In this document: positions 1 to 4,904 of the stretch, one piece after another
How positions within the stretch are numbered: the first letter of the stretch is position 1
Layout: each line of letters starts with the position of its first letter
From: Ruminiclostridium sp.
GTDB taxonomy: Bacteria > Bacillota > Clostridia > Oscillospirales > Oscillospiraceae
DNA length: 5,274 nucleotides
Assembly (NCBI GenBank): GCA_017560855.1
Contig: JAFZEB010000049.1
Location: 1 to 5,274 of the forward strand
Direction of reading: 5' to 3'
Notes under the pieces: model-generated
Databases searched by the model: none
What the model was told of the DNA's origin: nothing
What the model saw: only the letters and a program-made list of their open reading frames with translations
Position numbers and translations under genes: made by a program

Positions 1-319
1 GGTAGCCCGCATACCGCCGGGCCTGCTGGAAGGGCTTCAAAAAGGAACCGTCGGACTGCTTGTATCCTTTATTCAGGTTGATGTCCTGGCCCTTCTGCTC
101 GATGAGGACCCGGGTGGCAGGGATGTAGCCGTCAATAAAGCTGGTGTGGCTGAGCTTCACAGGCATCTCGAAGGAGATGAACTTGTGGGGCTCTTCCACA
201 CCGAAGACGTTTTGGAGCAGGTTCAGCCAGAAGGTCTGGGTGTCCTGCTTCTCGTCGCCCCGGCCGGTCCAGTCGGCAATGAATTGGCGGGCAGCTTGTT
301 TCTGTTGGGATTCTGTCAT
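1..319 (-). CDS. MmeI-family restriction-modification enzyme, N-terminal fragment (cut by window edge)
   Basis: The first 106 codons of a longer gene, starting at the ATG at 319 and open through the left edge. The N-terminus resembles the N-terminal domain of MmeI-like enzymes (type IIL/IIG), single polypeptides that combine an endonuclease, an adenine N6-methyltransferase and a target-recognition domain. Visible landmarks are ARQFIADWTGRGDEKQDTQ (residues 9-28 region), FWLNLLQNVFGVE (30-42), SFIDGYIPATRVLIEQK (60-76) and KPFQQARRYA (95-104). D63, E74 and K76 form a D-X10-E-X-K arrangement matching the PD-(D/E)XK-type nuclease site placed here in MmeI, so the cleavage domain may be active. 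The methyltransferase part (GxG and NPPY-type motifs) would lie outside the window and cannot be checked. GGGAGGG (327-333) lies 7 nt before the ATG and supports this start. The gene is divergent from the carboxypeptidase gene. The family call is from recognition of the N-terminal pattern; it could be a stand-alone methyltransferase homologue. Confidence 0.8.
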   Translation of the reverse strand, partial: MTESQQKQAARQFIADWTGRGDEKQDTQTFWLNLLQNVFGVEEPHKFISFEMPVKLSHTSFIDGYIPATRVLIEQKGQDINLNKGYKQSDGSFLKPFQQARRYAGY

Positions 320-349
320 GGCGGGTCCCTCCCGTGGGTTGTTTTTTAT

Positions 350-378
350 AGGATATCATAGGTGGTGGGGAAAAGCAA
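350..378 (-). promoter_or_regulatory. Possible sigma-A promoter for the MmeI-like gene
   Basis: On the minus strand, TTGCTT (373-378) and TATCCT (350-355) are separated by 17 nt and sit about 30 nt before the start codon. Each hexamer differs from consensus at two positions, so this is a plausible but unproven promoter. An alternative -10 (TATGAT) overlaps it but lacks a well-spaced -35. Confidence 0.3.
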
Positions 379-418
379 ATGGGGTGGGGCATAATACATA
401 AGCAAGTACAACCCTTTG

Positions 419-561
419 GGTTTACAATCCCTCCGTCTCGCCTGACGGCGAGCCACCTCCCTTTGCACAAGGGAGGCTGAGGCGAGCACGAAACCTCAAG
501 GCCCCCTTGTGCAAAGGGGGCTGGATTTTGCCACAGGCAAAAGACTGGGGGATTGTAAACC
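419..561. repeat. 143-bp MITE-like inverted-repeat element with nested hairpins
   Basis: The ends are a perfect 13-bp inverted repeat, GGTTTACAATCCC (419-431) against 549-561, extending to 18 of 20 matches (419-438 / 542-561). Inside lie four hairpins: CTCGCC/GGCGAG (437-442/447-452), CCTCCCTT/AAGGGAGG (456-463/469-476), GCCCCCTT/AAGGGGGC (501-508/514-521) and TTTTGCC/GGCAAAA (526-532/536-542). The halves also pair with each other: 461-472 is the exact complement of 505-516, and TGAGG (478-482) pairs with CCTCA (494-498), so the whole element is one near-continuous palindrome centred near 489. No coding capacity and no clear target-site duplication are seen. It fills most of the gap between two divergent genes and may be transcribed with the carboxypeptidase leader. 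Similar C-rich hairpin repeats are common between genes in gut clostridia; whether this one moves, and by which transposase, is unknown. Confidence 0.8.
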
Positions 562-627
562 TTCCAGTGTGCTCCCACTTTGGTCATACTGTCTCCCCAC
601 CGTGCATATCCTCCAGAAGAACATTTC

Positions 628-633
628 GGGAGG
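628..633 (+). promoter_or_regulatory. Ribosome binding site that sets the carboxypeptidase start
   Basis: GGGAGG lies 9 nt before the ATG at 643. It decides for that start over an in-frame TTG at 580, whose 21 extra residues would bury the signal peptide. No convincing promoter was found between the repeat element (ending at 561) and this site. Confidence 0.75.
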
Positions 634-642
634 TTTCCTGCC

Positions 643-1773
643 ATGAAGAAAGTTGCCCTGCTTTTGCTCCTCACATCCTGTTTTCTCCTCCTGCCCGTGT
701 CGGCGGCAGGTCCGGAGACCAACGCCAAGGCCGTCCTCCTGATGGAAAAGACCACCGGAGAGGTCCTCTATGAGGAAAATTCCCACGAGAAACTGGAGCC
801 CGCCAGCGTCACCAAGGTCATGACCATGCTCCTCACCATGGAGGCCCTGGACAGCGGGGCTATCACCCTGGAAACCATGGTCCCCGTGTCGGCCCACGCC
901 GCCGGGATGGGTGGCTCCCAGGTGTACATGGAGGAGGGGGAGCAGTTCTCCGTCCACGACATGCTCAAGGCCATCGCCGTGGCCTCAGGCAACGACGCCT
1001 CGGTGGCTATGGCCGAGTACCTGGCCGGGAGCGAGAACGCCTTTGTGGAAAAAATGAACGCCCGGGCGGCGGAACTGGGTATGGCTGATACAGTCTTTCA
1101 AAACTGCACCGGCCTGCCCGCTGAGGGCCACCACACCTCGGCCTACGACATTGCCCTCATGTCCCGGGAGCTGATCCTAAACCATCCGGACATCCGCACC
1201 TACACCACCATCTGGATGGACACCCTCCGGGACGGGGCCTTTCAGCTGTCCAACACCAACAAGCTCATCCGGTTCTACGATGGGGCCACCGGCCTGAAGA
1301 CCGGCTCCACCGACGCCGCCCTCTACTGTATCTCGGCCACCGCCGAAAAGGAGGGCATGGAGCTCATCGCCGTGGTCCTGGGCTCCCCCACCTCGGCTGA
1401 CCGGTTCGAGACCGCCAAGGCCACCCTCAGCTACGGCTTTGCCAACTACGCCCTGGTGACCGCCGCCCCCTCGGAGCCCATCAATCCCGTGGAGGTAGTC
1501 CTGGGGAAAGAGAGCCAGGTCCAGCCGGTGCTGGCCGAAAGCGCCCAACTCCTTTTGCCCAAAGGGGATGCAGGGAAGATCACCACCACCATGGACCTGC
1601 CGGACTCCCTCCAGGCTCCAGTGGAGCAGGGCCAGGAGCTGGGGACTCTCACCGTCCTGGTGGATGGCCAGGAGCGGACCAAACTGACCTTGGTGGCCGA
1701 GACCGGAGTGGAGCGGCTGTCTCTGGGCGAGGTCTATAAAGGCCTGCTGTGCACCTTATTCTCTATTGCGTGA
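643..1773 (+). CDS. Secreted D-alanyl-D-alanine carboxypeptidase (PBP5/DacF type, peptidase S11)
   Basis: A 376-aa serine DD-carboxypeptidase, a low-molecular-mass penicillin-binding protein that removes the terminal D-Ala from peptidoglycan pentapeptides outside the membrane and so limits cross-linking. The N-terminus is a signal peptide: MKK, a hydrophobic core (4-18) and a probable cleavage site after VSA (19-21). All three active-site motifs of the family are present: S55-V-T-K58 (nucleophile S55, general base K58), S115-G-N117 and K219-T-G221-S. The catalytic domain covers about residues 26-270. A PBP5 C-terminal beta domain follows (about 280-360), then a short hydrophobic or amphipathic tail (GLLCTLFSIA) that may anchor the protein. 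Length fits the family. LTSC at 10-13 superficially matches a lipobox but is buried in the hydrophobic core. The gene stands alone, diverging from the MmeI-like gene and ending at a strong hairpin terminator. A dacF-like role is possible, but paralogues cannot be told apart from sequence alone, so no symbol is given. Confidence 0.95.
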   Translation: MKKVALLLLLTSCFLLLPVSAAGPETNAKAVLLMEKTTGEVLYEENSHEKLEPASVTKVMTMLLTMEALDSGAITLETMVPVSAHAAGMGGSQVYMEEGEQFSVHDMLKAIAVASGNDASVAMAEYLAGSENAFVEKMNARAAELGMADTVFQNCTGLPAEGHHTSAYDIALMSRELILNHPDIRTYTTIWMDTLRDGAFQLSNTNKLIRFYDGATGLKTGSTDAALYCISATAEKEGMELIAVVLGSPTSADRFETAKATLSYGFANYALVTAAPSEPINPVEVVLGKESQVQPVLAESAQLLLPKGDAGKITTTMDLPDSLQAPVEQGQELGTLTVLVDGQERTKLTLVAETGVERLSLGEVYKGLLCTLFSIA

Positions 1774-1777
1774 AAAG

Positions 1778-1809
1778 GAGGCTTCCCATAACGGGAAGCC
1801 TCGCTTTTT
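1778..1809. terminator. Bidirectional intrinsic terminator between the carboxypeptidase gene and the PadR operon
   Basis: A 10-bp perfect stem (GAGGCTTCCC 1778-1787, GGGAAGCCTC 1793-1802) with a 5-nt loop is followed on the plus strand by GCTTTTT (1803-1809). On the minus strand the same stem is followed by CCTTTT. It begins 4 nt after the carboxypeptidase stop and touches the stop codon of the convergent membrane-protein gene, so one hairpin appears to end both transcripts. Confidence 0.9.
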
Positions 1810-3133
1810 ATTGTCCGAAACCGAAATATGTTCTTTGTGTTTTTCGGGCCGTGATGGGTAGCTTTTCCTGTCGGAAGACAGACAGCACCATACCTATGAG
1901 GTACATGTCCATGACCAGAGCCATATTCCCGCTGAACAACGGAAAATGTGCAAACAGAATCACAACGCCAAAATTCATCCCAAGCGCCACCAGAGTCCGA
2001 AACGCCAGGGGCATCACGACTGCCAACACGGTAAGTTTCGCCAAGGTATTTTTCTGCCGCAGGCATTTGATCAAGAGGCAAATAGTCAGCAGGAAGAAGG
2101 CTAGGATCAACGCCAGGAAGGGCCCCCAGCCCAGTTTGTGGATCATGGTGGTCAGCAAGAAGTCCTCTTGACCCCCGGGCAACATCATTTCATAGGGATA
2201 TGCCCCCGCCCATAGGCCCTCTCCCATCCAACGGGCGGACTCCAAAGCCTGATGAATGTTCACCCCTGTGTATCCATACCCCGTGGGGTCCAGTTCCGGG
2301 CGGAACCCATAGAGCAGTCTGTTACTCATGTAATCGGAGGACAGTACTCTTACACAGCCCCAACCGCCAACGAAAAGGATTCCTGTGCTCAGGATCCCGA
2401 TTCCTGCTTTCCTTCCGATCCCATACCAGTCTTTCCAGGACAGGAGCATCAATAACAACACCCCAGTGACAAGCAGGACCAGAAGATCAAACATCAGACC
2501 ACTGTCCCCCGAAACACACCGTACAACCAGCAGCGGAATCATTCCGAAGATGGAACACAAGAATCCTTTCCATCCCCTTTCTCGCCAGGAATACAGCCAA
2601 CCAGCGTAAACCAGGGGATAGAAGGCTGCCAGGTAGGACATATCATAGAAACCGACTGTTTCCAGCGCCACCATGGCAACGCCTAAAACCAGTGCCGCCA
2701 GGTAAATGCGCTTTCCATGATACCCCAAAAACGTGTAATCCAGAAAGTATCCGATAAACAGGCCCCCGATGCCAAGGACCAAAGCCAGCACGGTTTCCCA
2801 AACACCCACAGAGGCTGTCGGCCATTCATCGCCAGCGGTCAGAACCAGCCGGAAAACCACCCCGGCCACGGCAACAGCAACCGTAAGGAGCAGAAGTCCC
2901 CACTGAGGCTTCGGTCGGTGTACCCTGTCCAACCCCAGCCCTACTGAGACCGCATCTCCCATCTGCCGGACGGCTTCTGCCTGGGCTTCTTCCTCAGACA
3001 TACCCTCCGCCAAACAGGCATCCCGCTGGTCCAGCAGATGGGTACGGAGTTCCTCCAAAAGGGCAGGTCTTGCACGCTTCCAGCGAATTTGTTCGCCTGC
3101 AATGTTCAGATAGGTTTCGATCCGGTCAGACAT
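1808..3133 (-). CDS. Membrane protein: permease-prefix domain fused to a diverged FtsW/RodA/SpoVE (SEDS)-like core
   Basis: A 441-aa protein. Residues 1-72 form a charged cytoplasmic domain (RIETYLNIAG, LLEELRTHLLDQ, EGMSEEEAQAEAVRQMGD) like the 'permease prefix' domain of PadR-linked membrane proteins. About ten hydrophobic segments follow (roughly 78-98, 112-131, 142-159, 165-182, 188-206, 212-232, 244-263, 335-357, 366-394, 400-420). The 10-segment count, the long outer loop between segments 7 and 8, and local resemblances suggest a SEDS peptidoglycan glycosyltransferase: WRERGWKGFL (183-192) before segment 5, IHQALESARWMGEGL (293-307), and LPGGQEDFLLTTMIHKLGW (318-336), which matches LPEAHTDFIFAxIxEELG. 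D324 aligns with the catalytic Asp (D297 of E. coli FtsW). The PSEFAK motif seems replaced by PLVYAG (173-178) and the C-terminal PFISYGGSS motif is absent. AAGGAGG (3142-3148), 8 nt upstream, fixes the start; an in-frame ATG at 3190 lies inside the PadR gene. Polymerase activity and substrate are inference; it might be catalytically dead. Confidence 0.8.
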   Translation of the reverse strand: MSDRIETYLNIAGEQIRWKRARPALLEELRTHLLDQRDACLAEGMSEEEAQAEAVRQMGDAVSVGLGLDRVHRPKPQWGLLLLTVAVAVAGVVFRLVLTAGDEWPTASVGVWETVLALVLGIGGLFIGYFLDYTFLGYHGKRIYLAALVLGVAMVALETVGFYDMSYLAAFYPLVYAGWLYSWRERGWKGFLCSIFGMIPLLVVRCVSGDSGLMFDLLVLLVTGVLLLMLLSWKDWYGIGRKAGIGILSTGILFVGGWGCVRVLSSDYMSNRLLYGFRPELDPTGYGYTGVNIHQALESARWMGEGLWAGAYPYEMMLPGGQEDFLLTTMIHKLGWGPFLALILAFFLLTICLLIKCLRQKNTLAKLTVLAVVMPLAFRTLVALGMNFGVVILFAHFPLFSGNMALVMDMYLIGMVLSVFRQEKLPITARKTQRTYFGFGQ

Positions 3134-3134
3134 A

Positions 3135-3467
3135 TCAGGCACCTCCTTCCAGCACCCGAAACATGGCCCCGGCATACGTCCTCCACTCATCTTCTTTCTC
3201 TGCCAGCTGGCGGCGTCCGCTGTCGGTCAGATGATAGTATCGGCGGGGACGGGCCGTTCCAACATCCTCTTCCCAAGCCTCAATATACCCTTTCTGTTCC
3301 AAGGAGTGAAGAAGAGGATAGAGGGTCCCGGATTTTAGTTCAAAGGTTTGATCTGACCGGCGGCGAAGCTCTTCCACCATCTGGTATCCGTACTTATCGC
3401 CACTCTCCAGGAGTTTCAGCACCAGTAGGGCAGTGCTCCCGGCCAACAGACTTTTATCGATGGTCAT
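3135..3467 (-). CDS. PadR-family transcriptional regulator
   Basis: A 110-aa winged-helix repressor, the usual size for the small PadR subgroup, which acts as a DNA-binding dimer whose pocket can bind small molecules. Family signatures are clear: KYGYQMVEEL (25-34), the recognition-helix region SGTLYPLLHSLEQKGYI (46-62) and the wing GTARPRRYYHLTDSGRR (70-86), followed by a short C-terminal dimerisation helix (87-106). The start is supported by AAAGGGGG (3475-3482), 7 nt upstream. Its TGA (3135-3137) is separated by 1 nt from the ATG of the SEDS-like membrane gene, and that gene's ribosome site lies inside this coding region, so the two are almost certainly co-transcribed and translationally coupled. 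By analogy with other PadR/prefix-domain pairs it probably represses its own operon from sites over the promoter at 3482-3530. The inducing ligand is unknown. Confidence 0.93.
   Translation of the reverse strand: MTIDKSLLAGSTALLVLKLLESGDKYGYQMVEELRRRSDQTFELKSGTLYPLLHSLEQKGYIEAWEEDVGTARPRRYYHLTDSGRRQLAEKEDEWRTYAGAMFRVLEGGA
3142..3148 (-). promoter_or_regulatory. Ribosome binding site that sets the start of the SEDS-like gene
   Basis: AAGGAGG on the minus strand, a perfect anti-Shine-Dalgarno match, lies 8 nt before the ATG at 3133 and within the last codons of the PadR gene. It favours this start over the in-frame ATG at 3190, which would overlap the PadR gene by more than 50 nt. Confidence 0.85.
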
Positions 3468-3481
3468 TTCAATTCCCCCTT

Positions 3482-3504
3482 TATATAGATTATCTACCTA
3501 TATA
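3482..3504. promoter_or_regulatory. Candidate PadR operator: inverted repeat over the start region of the PadR operon
   Basis: TATATAG (3482-3488) and CTATATA (3498-3504) form a 7-bp inverted repeat with a 9-bp spacer. A smaller palindrome, TAGAT-T-ATCTA (3486-3496), lies inside its left part. The right arm overlaps the -10 box. A related direct copy of the arm sequence (TATCTACCTA at 3491-3500, CATCTACTTA at 3515-3524, 8 of 10 identical) falls in the promoter spacer. Symmetry at this position suits a dimeric autorepressor. The AT-rich composition makes chance symmetry more likely, so assignment to PadR is inference. Confidence 0.5.
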
Positions 3505-3530
3505 ATATATCGACCATCTACTTATGTCAA
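3502..3530 (-). promoter_or_regulatory. Strong sigma-A promoter of the PadR/SEDS-like operon
   Basis: On the minus strand a perfect TTGACA (3525-3530) is followed after 17 nt by TATTAT (3502-3507). Transcription would start near 3495, leaving a leader of about 28 nt. The strength and the symmetric sequences around it suggest a promoter normally held off by a repressor. Confidence 0.85.
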
Positions 3531-3560
3531 GAGCCGTGTGAAATTGTAATAATATGAGTC

Positions 3561-3612
3561 ATAGCCCCCTCATCAGTCTGCTTCGCAGACAGCTTCTCCC
3601 CAGGGAGAAGCC
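3561..3612. repeat. Short C-rich double-hairpin repeat between divergent promoters
   Basis: Two adjacent perfect hairpins: GTCTGC/GCAGAC (3576-3581/3585-3590, loop TTC) and GCTTCTCC/GGAGAAGC (3592-3599/3604-3611), preceded by CCCCCTCATCA. The layout (C-run, small hairpin, short gap, larger C-first hairpin) is that of each half of the 419-561 element, but the stem sequences differ. It lies exactly between the -35 boxes of the two divergent promoters, so neither operon should transcribe it. Confidence 0.65.
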
Positions 3613-3630
3613 TTGCCGTCAACTGCAAAC

Positions 3631-3659
3631 TTGACATTTCTCTCCCCAGTCAGTACAAT
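3631..3659 (+). promoter_or_regulatory. Strong sigma-A promoter of the cysteine desulfurase gene
   Basis: A perfect TTGACA (3631-3636), a 17-nt spacer and TACAAT (3654-3659). The predicted start point near 3665-3667 gives a leader of about 36 nt. It falls only a few bases before the in-frame TTG at 3672, which is therefore unlikely to be the translation start. No operator-like symmetry was seen here. Confidence 0.88.
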
Positions 3660-3687
3660 ATAACACGATTTTTGAGACTCTATCCCG

Positions 3688-3694
3688 AAAGAGG
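3688..3694 (+). promoter_or_regulatory. Ribosome binding site that sets the cysteine desulfurase start
   Basis: AAAGAGG lies 7 nt before the ATG at 3702. It selects MNTIYLDHAATT as the N-terminus, which is where this family normally begins, over the TTG at 3672. Confidence 0.75.
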
Positions 3695-3701
3695 TTTTGA
3701 T

Positions 3702-4847
3702 ATGAACACCATTTATCTGGACCACGCCGCCACCACCCGGGTTCTCCCCGAGGCCGCTCAGGAGGCTCTGCGGGTCATGACCCAGGAGTACGGCAACCCC
3801 TCCTCCCTCCACCACCTGGGTGTCCAGGCTGCCAAGGACCTGACTGCCCGCCGGGAGACCGTGGCCAAAACTCTGGGCTGCAAAGCCGAGGAGCTCTTCT
3901 TCACCTCCTGCGGCACCGAGAGCGACAACTGGGCCATTCAGCTGGCCGTCCATCTGAACCGCCACAAGGGCAAGCACATCATCACCACCTCCATTGAGCA
4001 TTCCGCCGTGCTGGAGCCCATCAAGAAGCTGGAGACCCAGGGCTATGAGGTCACCTATCTGGACCCCGATGCCAACGGTCGTGTTACCCTGGCCGACCTG
4101 GAGGCTGCCCTCCGGCCCGACACCGTGCTGGTGGCCATGATGCTGGTGAACAACGAGACCGGCGCCATCCAGCCCGTGGCCGACGCTGCTCGCCTGCTAA
4201 AGCGGAAGAAGTCCAGCGCCTTCCTCCACTGCGACGCCATCCAGGGCTACCTGAAGATCCCCTTCACCGTCAAGAGCCTGGGCGCCGACACCATCGCCAT
4301 CAGCGGGCACAAGATCGGCGCTCCCAAAGGCATCGGCGCTCTGTACATCAGCCCCAAGCTCCATCCCATCCAGCCCATGATCCAGGGCGGCGGCCAGGAA
4401 CGGAACATGCGCTCCGGCACCGAGGGCACCGCCCAGATCGCCGCCTTTGCCATGGCCTGCAAGCTGGGCCATCAGCAGCTCCAGGAACACGTGGACTACC
4501 TCACCGACCTGAAGGCCTACACCCTGGCCAAGCTCCGGGAGACCGTCCCCGGTCTGGTGGTGGTCTCCGAGGGTGACGCCCCTCACATCTGCGCCATCTC
4601 CATGCCCGGCCGTCCCAGCCAGGTGGTGGTGCGGTATCTCAGCGACAAGGGCATCTGCCTGTCCTCCGGCTCCGCCTGCCACAAGGGAAAGGCCAGCCAT
4701 GTGTACGCCGCCATGAACCTGTCCAAGCCCACCCGGGACGGTATGCTGCGAGTGTCCTTCGGCCCCTCCAACACCAAGGAGGAGACCGACGCCCTGGCAG
4801 AGGCCCTGTTGGCCGCAACCAAGGACTTGGTGGCGGCTGTTAAGTAA
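3702..4847 (+). CDS. Cysteine desulfurase (NifS/IscS class, PLP-dependent, class V aminotransferase fold)
   Basis: A 381-aa cytoplasmic enzyme that takes sulfur from L-cysteine as an enzyme-bound persulfide, releasing alanine, for Fe-S cluster assembly or tRNA/cofactor thiolation. Family landmarks: YLDHAATT (5-12), EYGNPSSLHHLG (29-40), SCGTESDNWAI (69-79, binds the PLP phosphate), H100 in SIEHSA (stacks on PLP), NNETGAIQP (150-158), HCDAIQ (176-181, D178 and Q181 contact PLP), SGHKIGAPKG (201-210, Schiff-base K204) and RSGTEG (237-242). The persulfide cysteine is C326 in LSSGSACHKGKASHV (320-334). Length and loop type fit group I, but HKGKASH after the Cys differs from the common TSGS-type sequence; similar forms occur in clostridial paralogues. 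The gene is monocistronic, with its own promoter and terminator, and no iscU, thiI or mnmA is next to it inside the window, so its sulfur acceptor cannot be deduced. Very high G/C at third positions, like the carboxypeptidase gene. Confidence 0.94.
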   Translation: MNTIYLDHAATTRVLPEAAQEALRVMTQEYGNPSSLHHLGVQAAKDLTARRETVAKTLGCKAEELFFTSCGTESDNWAIQLAVHLNRHKGKHIITTSIEHSAVLEPIKKLETQGYEVTYLDPDANGRVTLADLEAALRPDTVLVAMMLVNNETGAIQPVADAARLLKRKKSSAFLHCDAIQGYLKIPFTVKSLGADTIAISGHKIGAPKGIGALYISPKLHPIQPMIQGGGQERNMRSGTEGTAQIAAFAMACKLGHQQLQEHVDYLTDLKAYTLAKLRETVPGLVVVSEGDAPHICAISMPGRPSQVVVRYLSDKGICLSSGSACHKGKASHVYAAMNLSKPTRDGMLRVSFGPSNTKEETDALAEALLAATKDLVAAVK

Positions 4848-4867
4848 GTTCGGCCCCTACAAATATC

Positions 4868-4904
4868 AAAAAGACCTTTCCGCCGTAGCGGAAAGGTCTT
4901 TTTT
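4868..4904 (+). terminator. Intrinsic terminator of the cysteine desulfurase gene
   Basis: A long perfect stem (GACCTTTCCGC 4873-4883, GCGGAAAGGTC 4888-4898, loop CGTA), extended by A/T pairing to 4868-4903, runs into six Ts (4899-4904). It starts 20 nt after the stop codon. The A-run on its left would also let it act on minus-strand transcripts. Confidence 0.93.

Noticed and set aside
419..561. CRISPR array or riboswitch
   Set aside because: There are no regularly spaced direct repeats, and the structure is a nested palindrome without any riboswitch core recognised.
580..608. Promoter for the carboxypeptidase gene with TTGGTC at 580-585
   Set aside because: The hexamer at 17-nt spacing (TGCATA) is poor and CATATC needs a 19-nt spacer; not better than chance.
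673..681. LTSC lipobox in the carboxypeptidase signal peptide
   Set aside because: The Cys is at residue 13 in the middle of the hydrophobic core, with another eight mostly hydrophobic residues and a good signal-peptidase I site (VSA) after it; S11 carboxypeptidases are not usually lipoproteins.
132..755. Minus-strand open frame of 207 codons spanning the 419-561 element
   Set aside because: It crosses the palindromic repeat and overlaps both the MmeI-like start and the carboxypeptidase signal peptide; Cys/Pro/Arg-rich translation with no motif.
3038..3505. Open frame of 155 codons on the plus strand across the PadR gene
   Set aside because: It runs antisense to a strongly recognisable PadR protein and into its promoter, has no family features and is rich in Pro/Arg/Ser as expected from a shadow frame.
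3524..3637. ATGTCAAG / CTTGACAT inverted repeat flanking the hairpin repeat at 3561-3612, possibly terminal repeats of a mobile element
   Set aside because: The two arms are the perfect TTGACA -35 boxes of the divergent PadR-operon and desulfurase promoters plus a few bases; promoter consensus explains the match.
3573..4001. Open frame of 142 codons on the minus strand opposite the desulfurase gene
   Set aside because: A composition shadow: strong G/C third positions suppress stops on the other strand. The predicted protein is Gly/Val/Leu-rich with no motif, and it lies opposite a clear enzyme.
4197..4700. Open frame of 167 codons on the minus strand inside the desulfurase gene
   Set aside because: Same shadow effect: low-complexity Gly/Ala/Asp/His-rich translation, no recognisable domain, and the opposite strand encodes the PLP-binding region.
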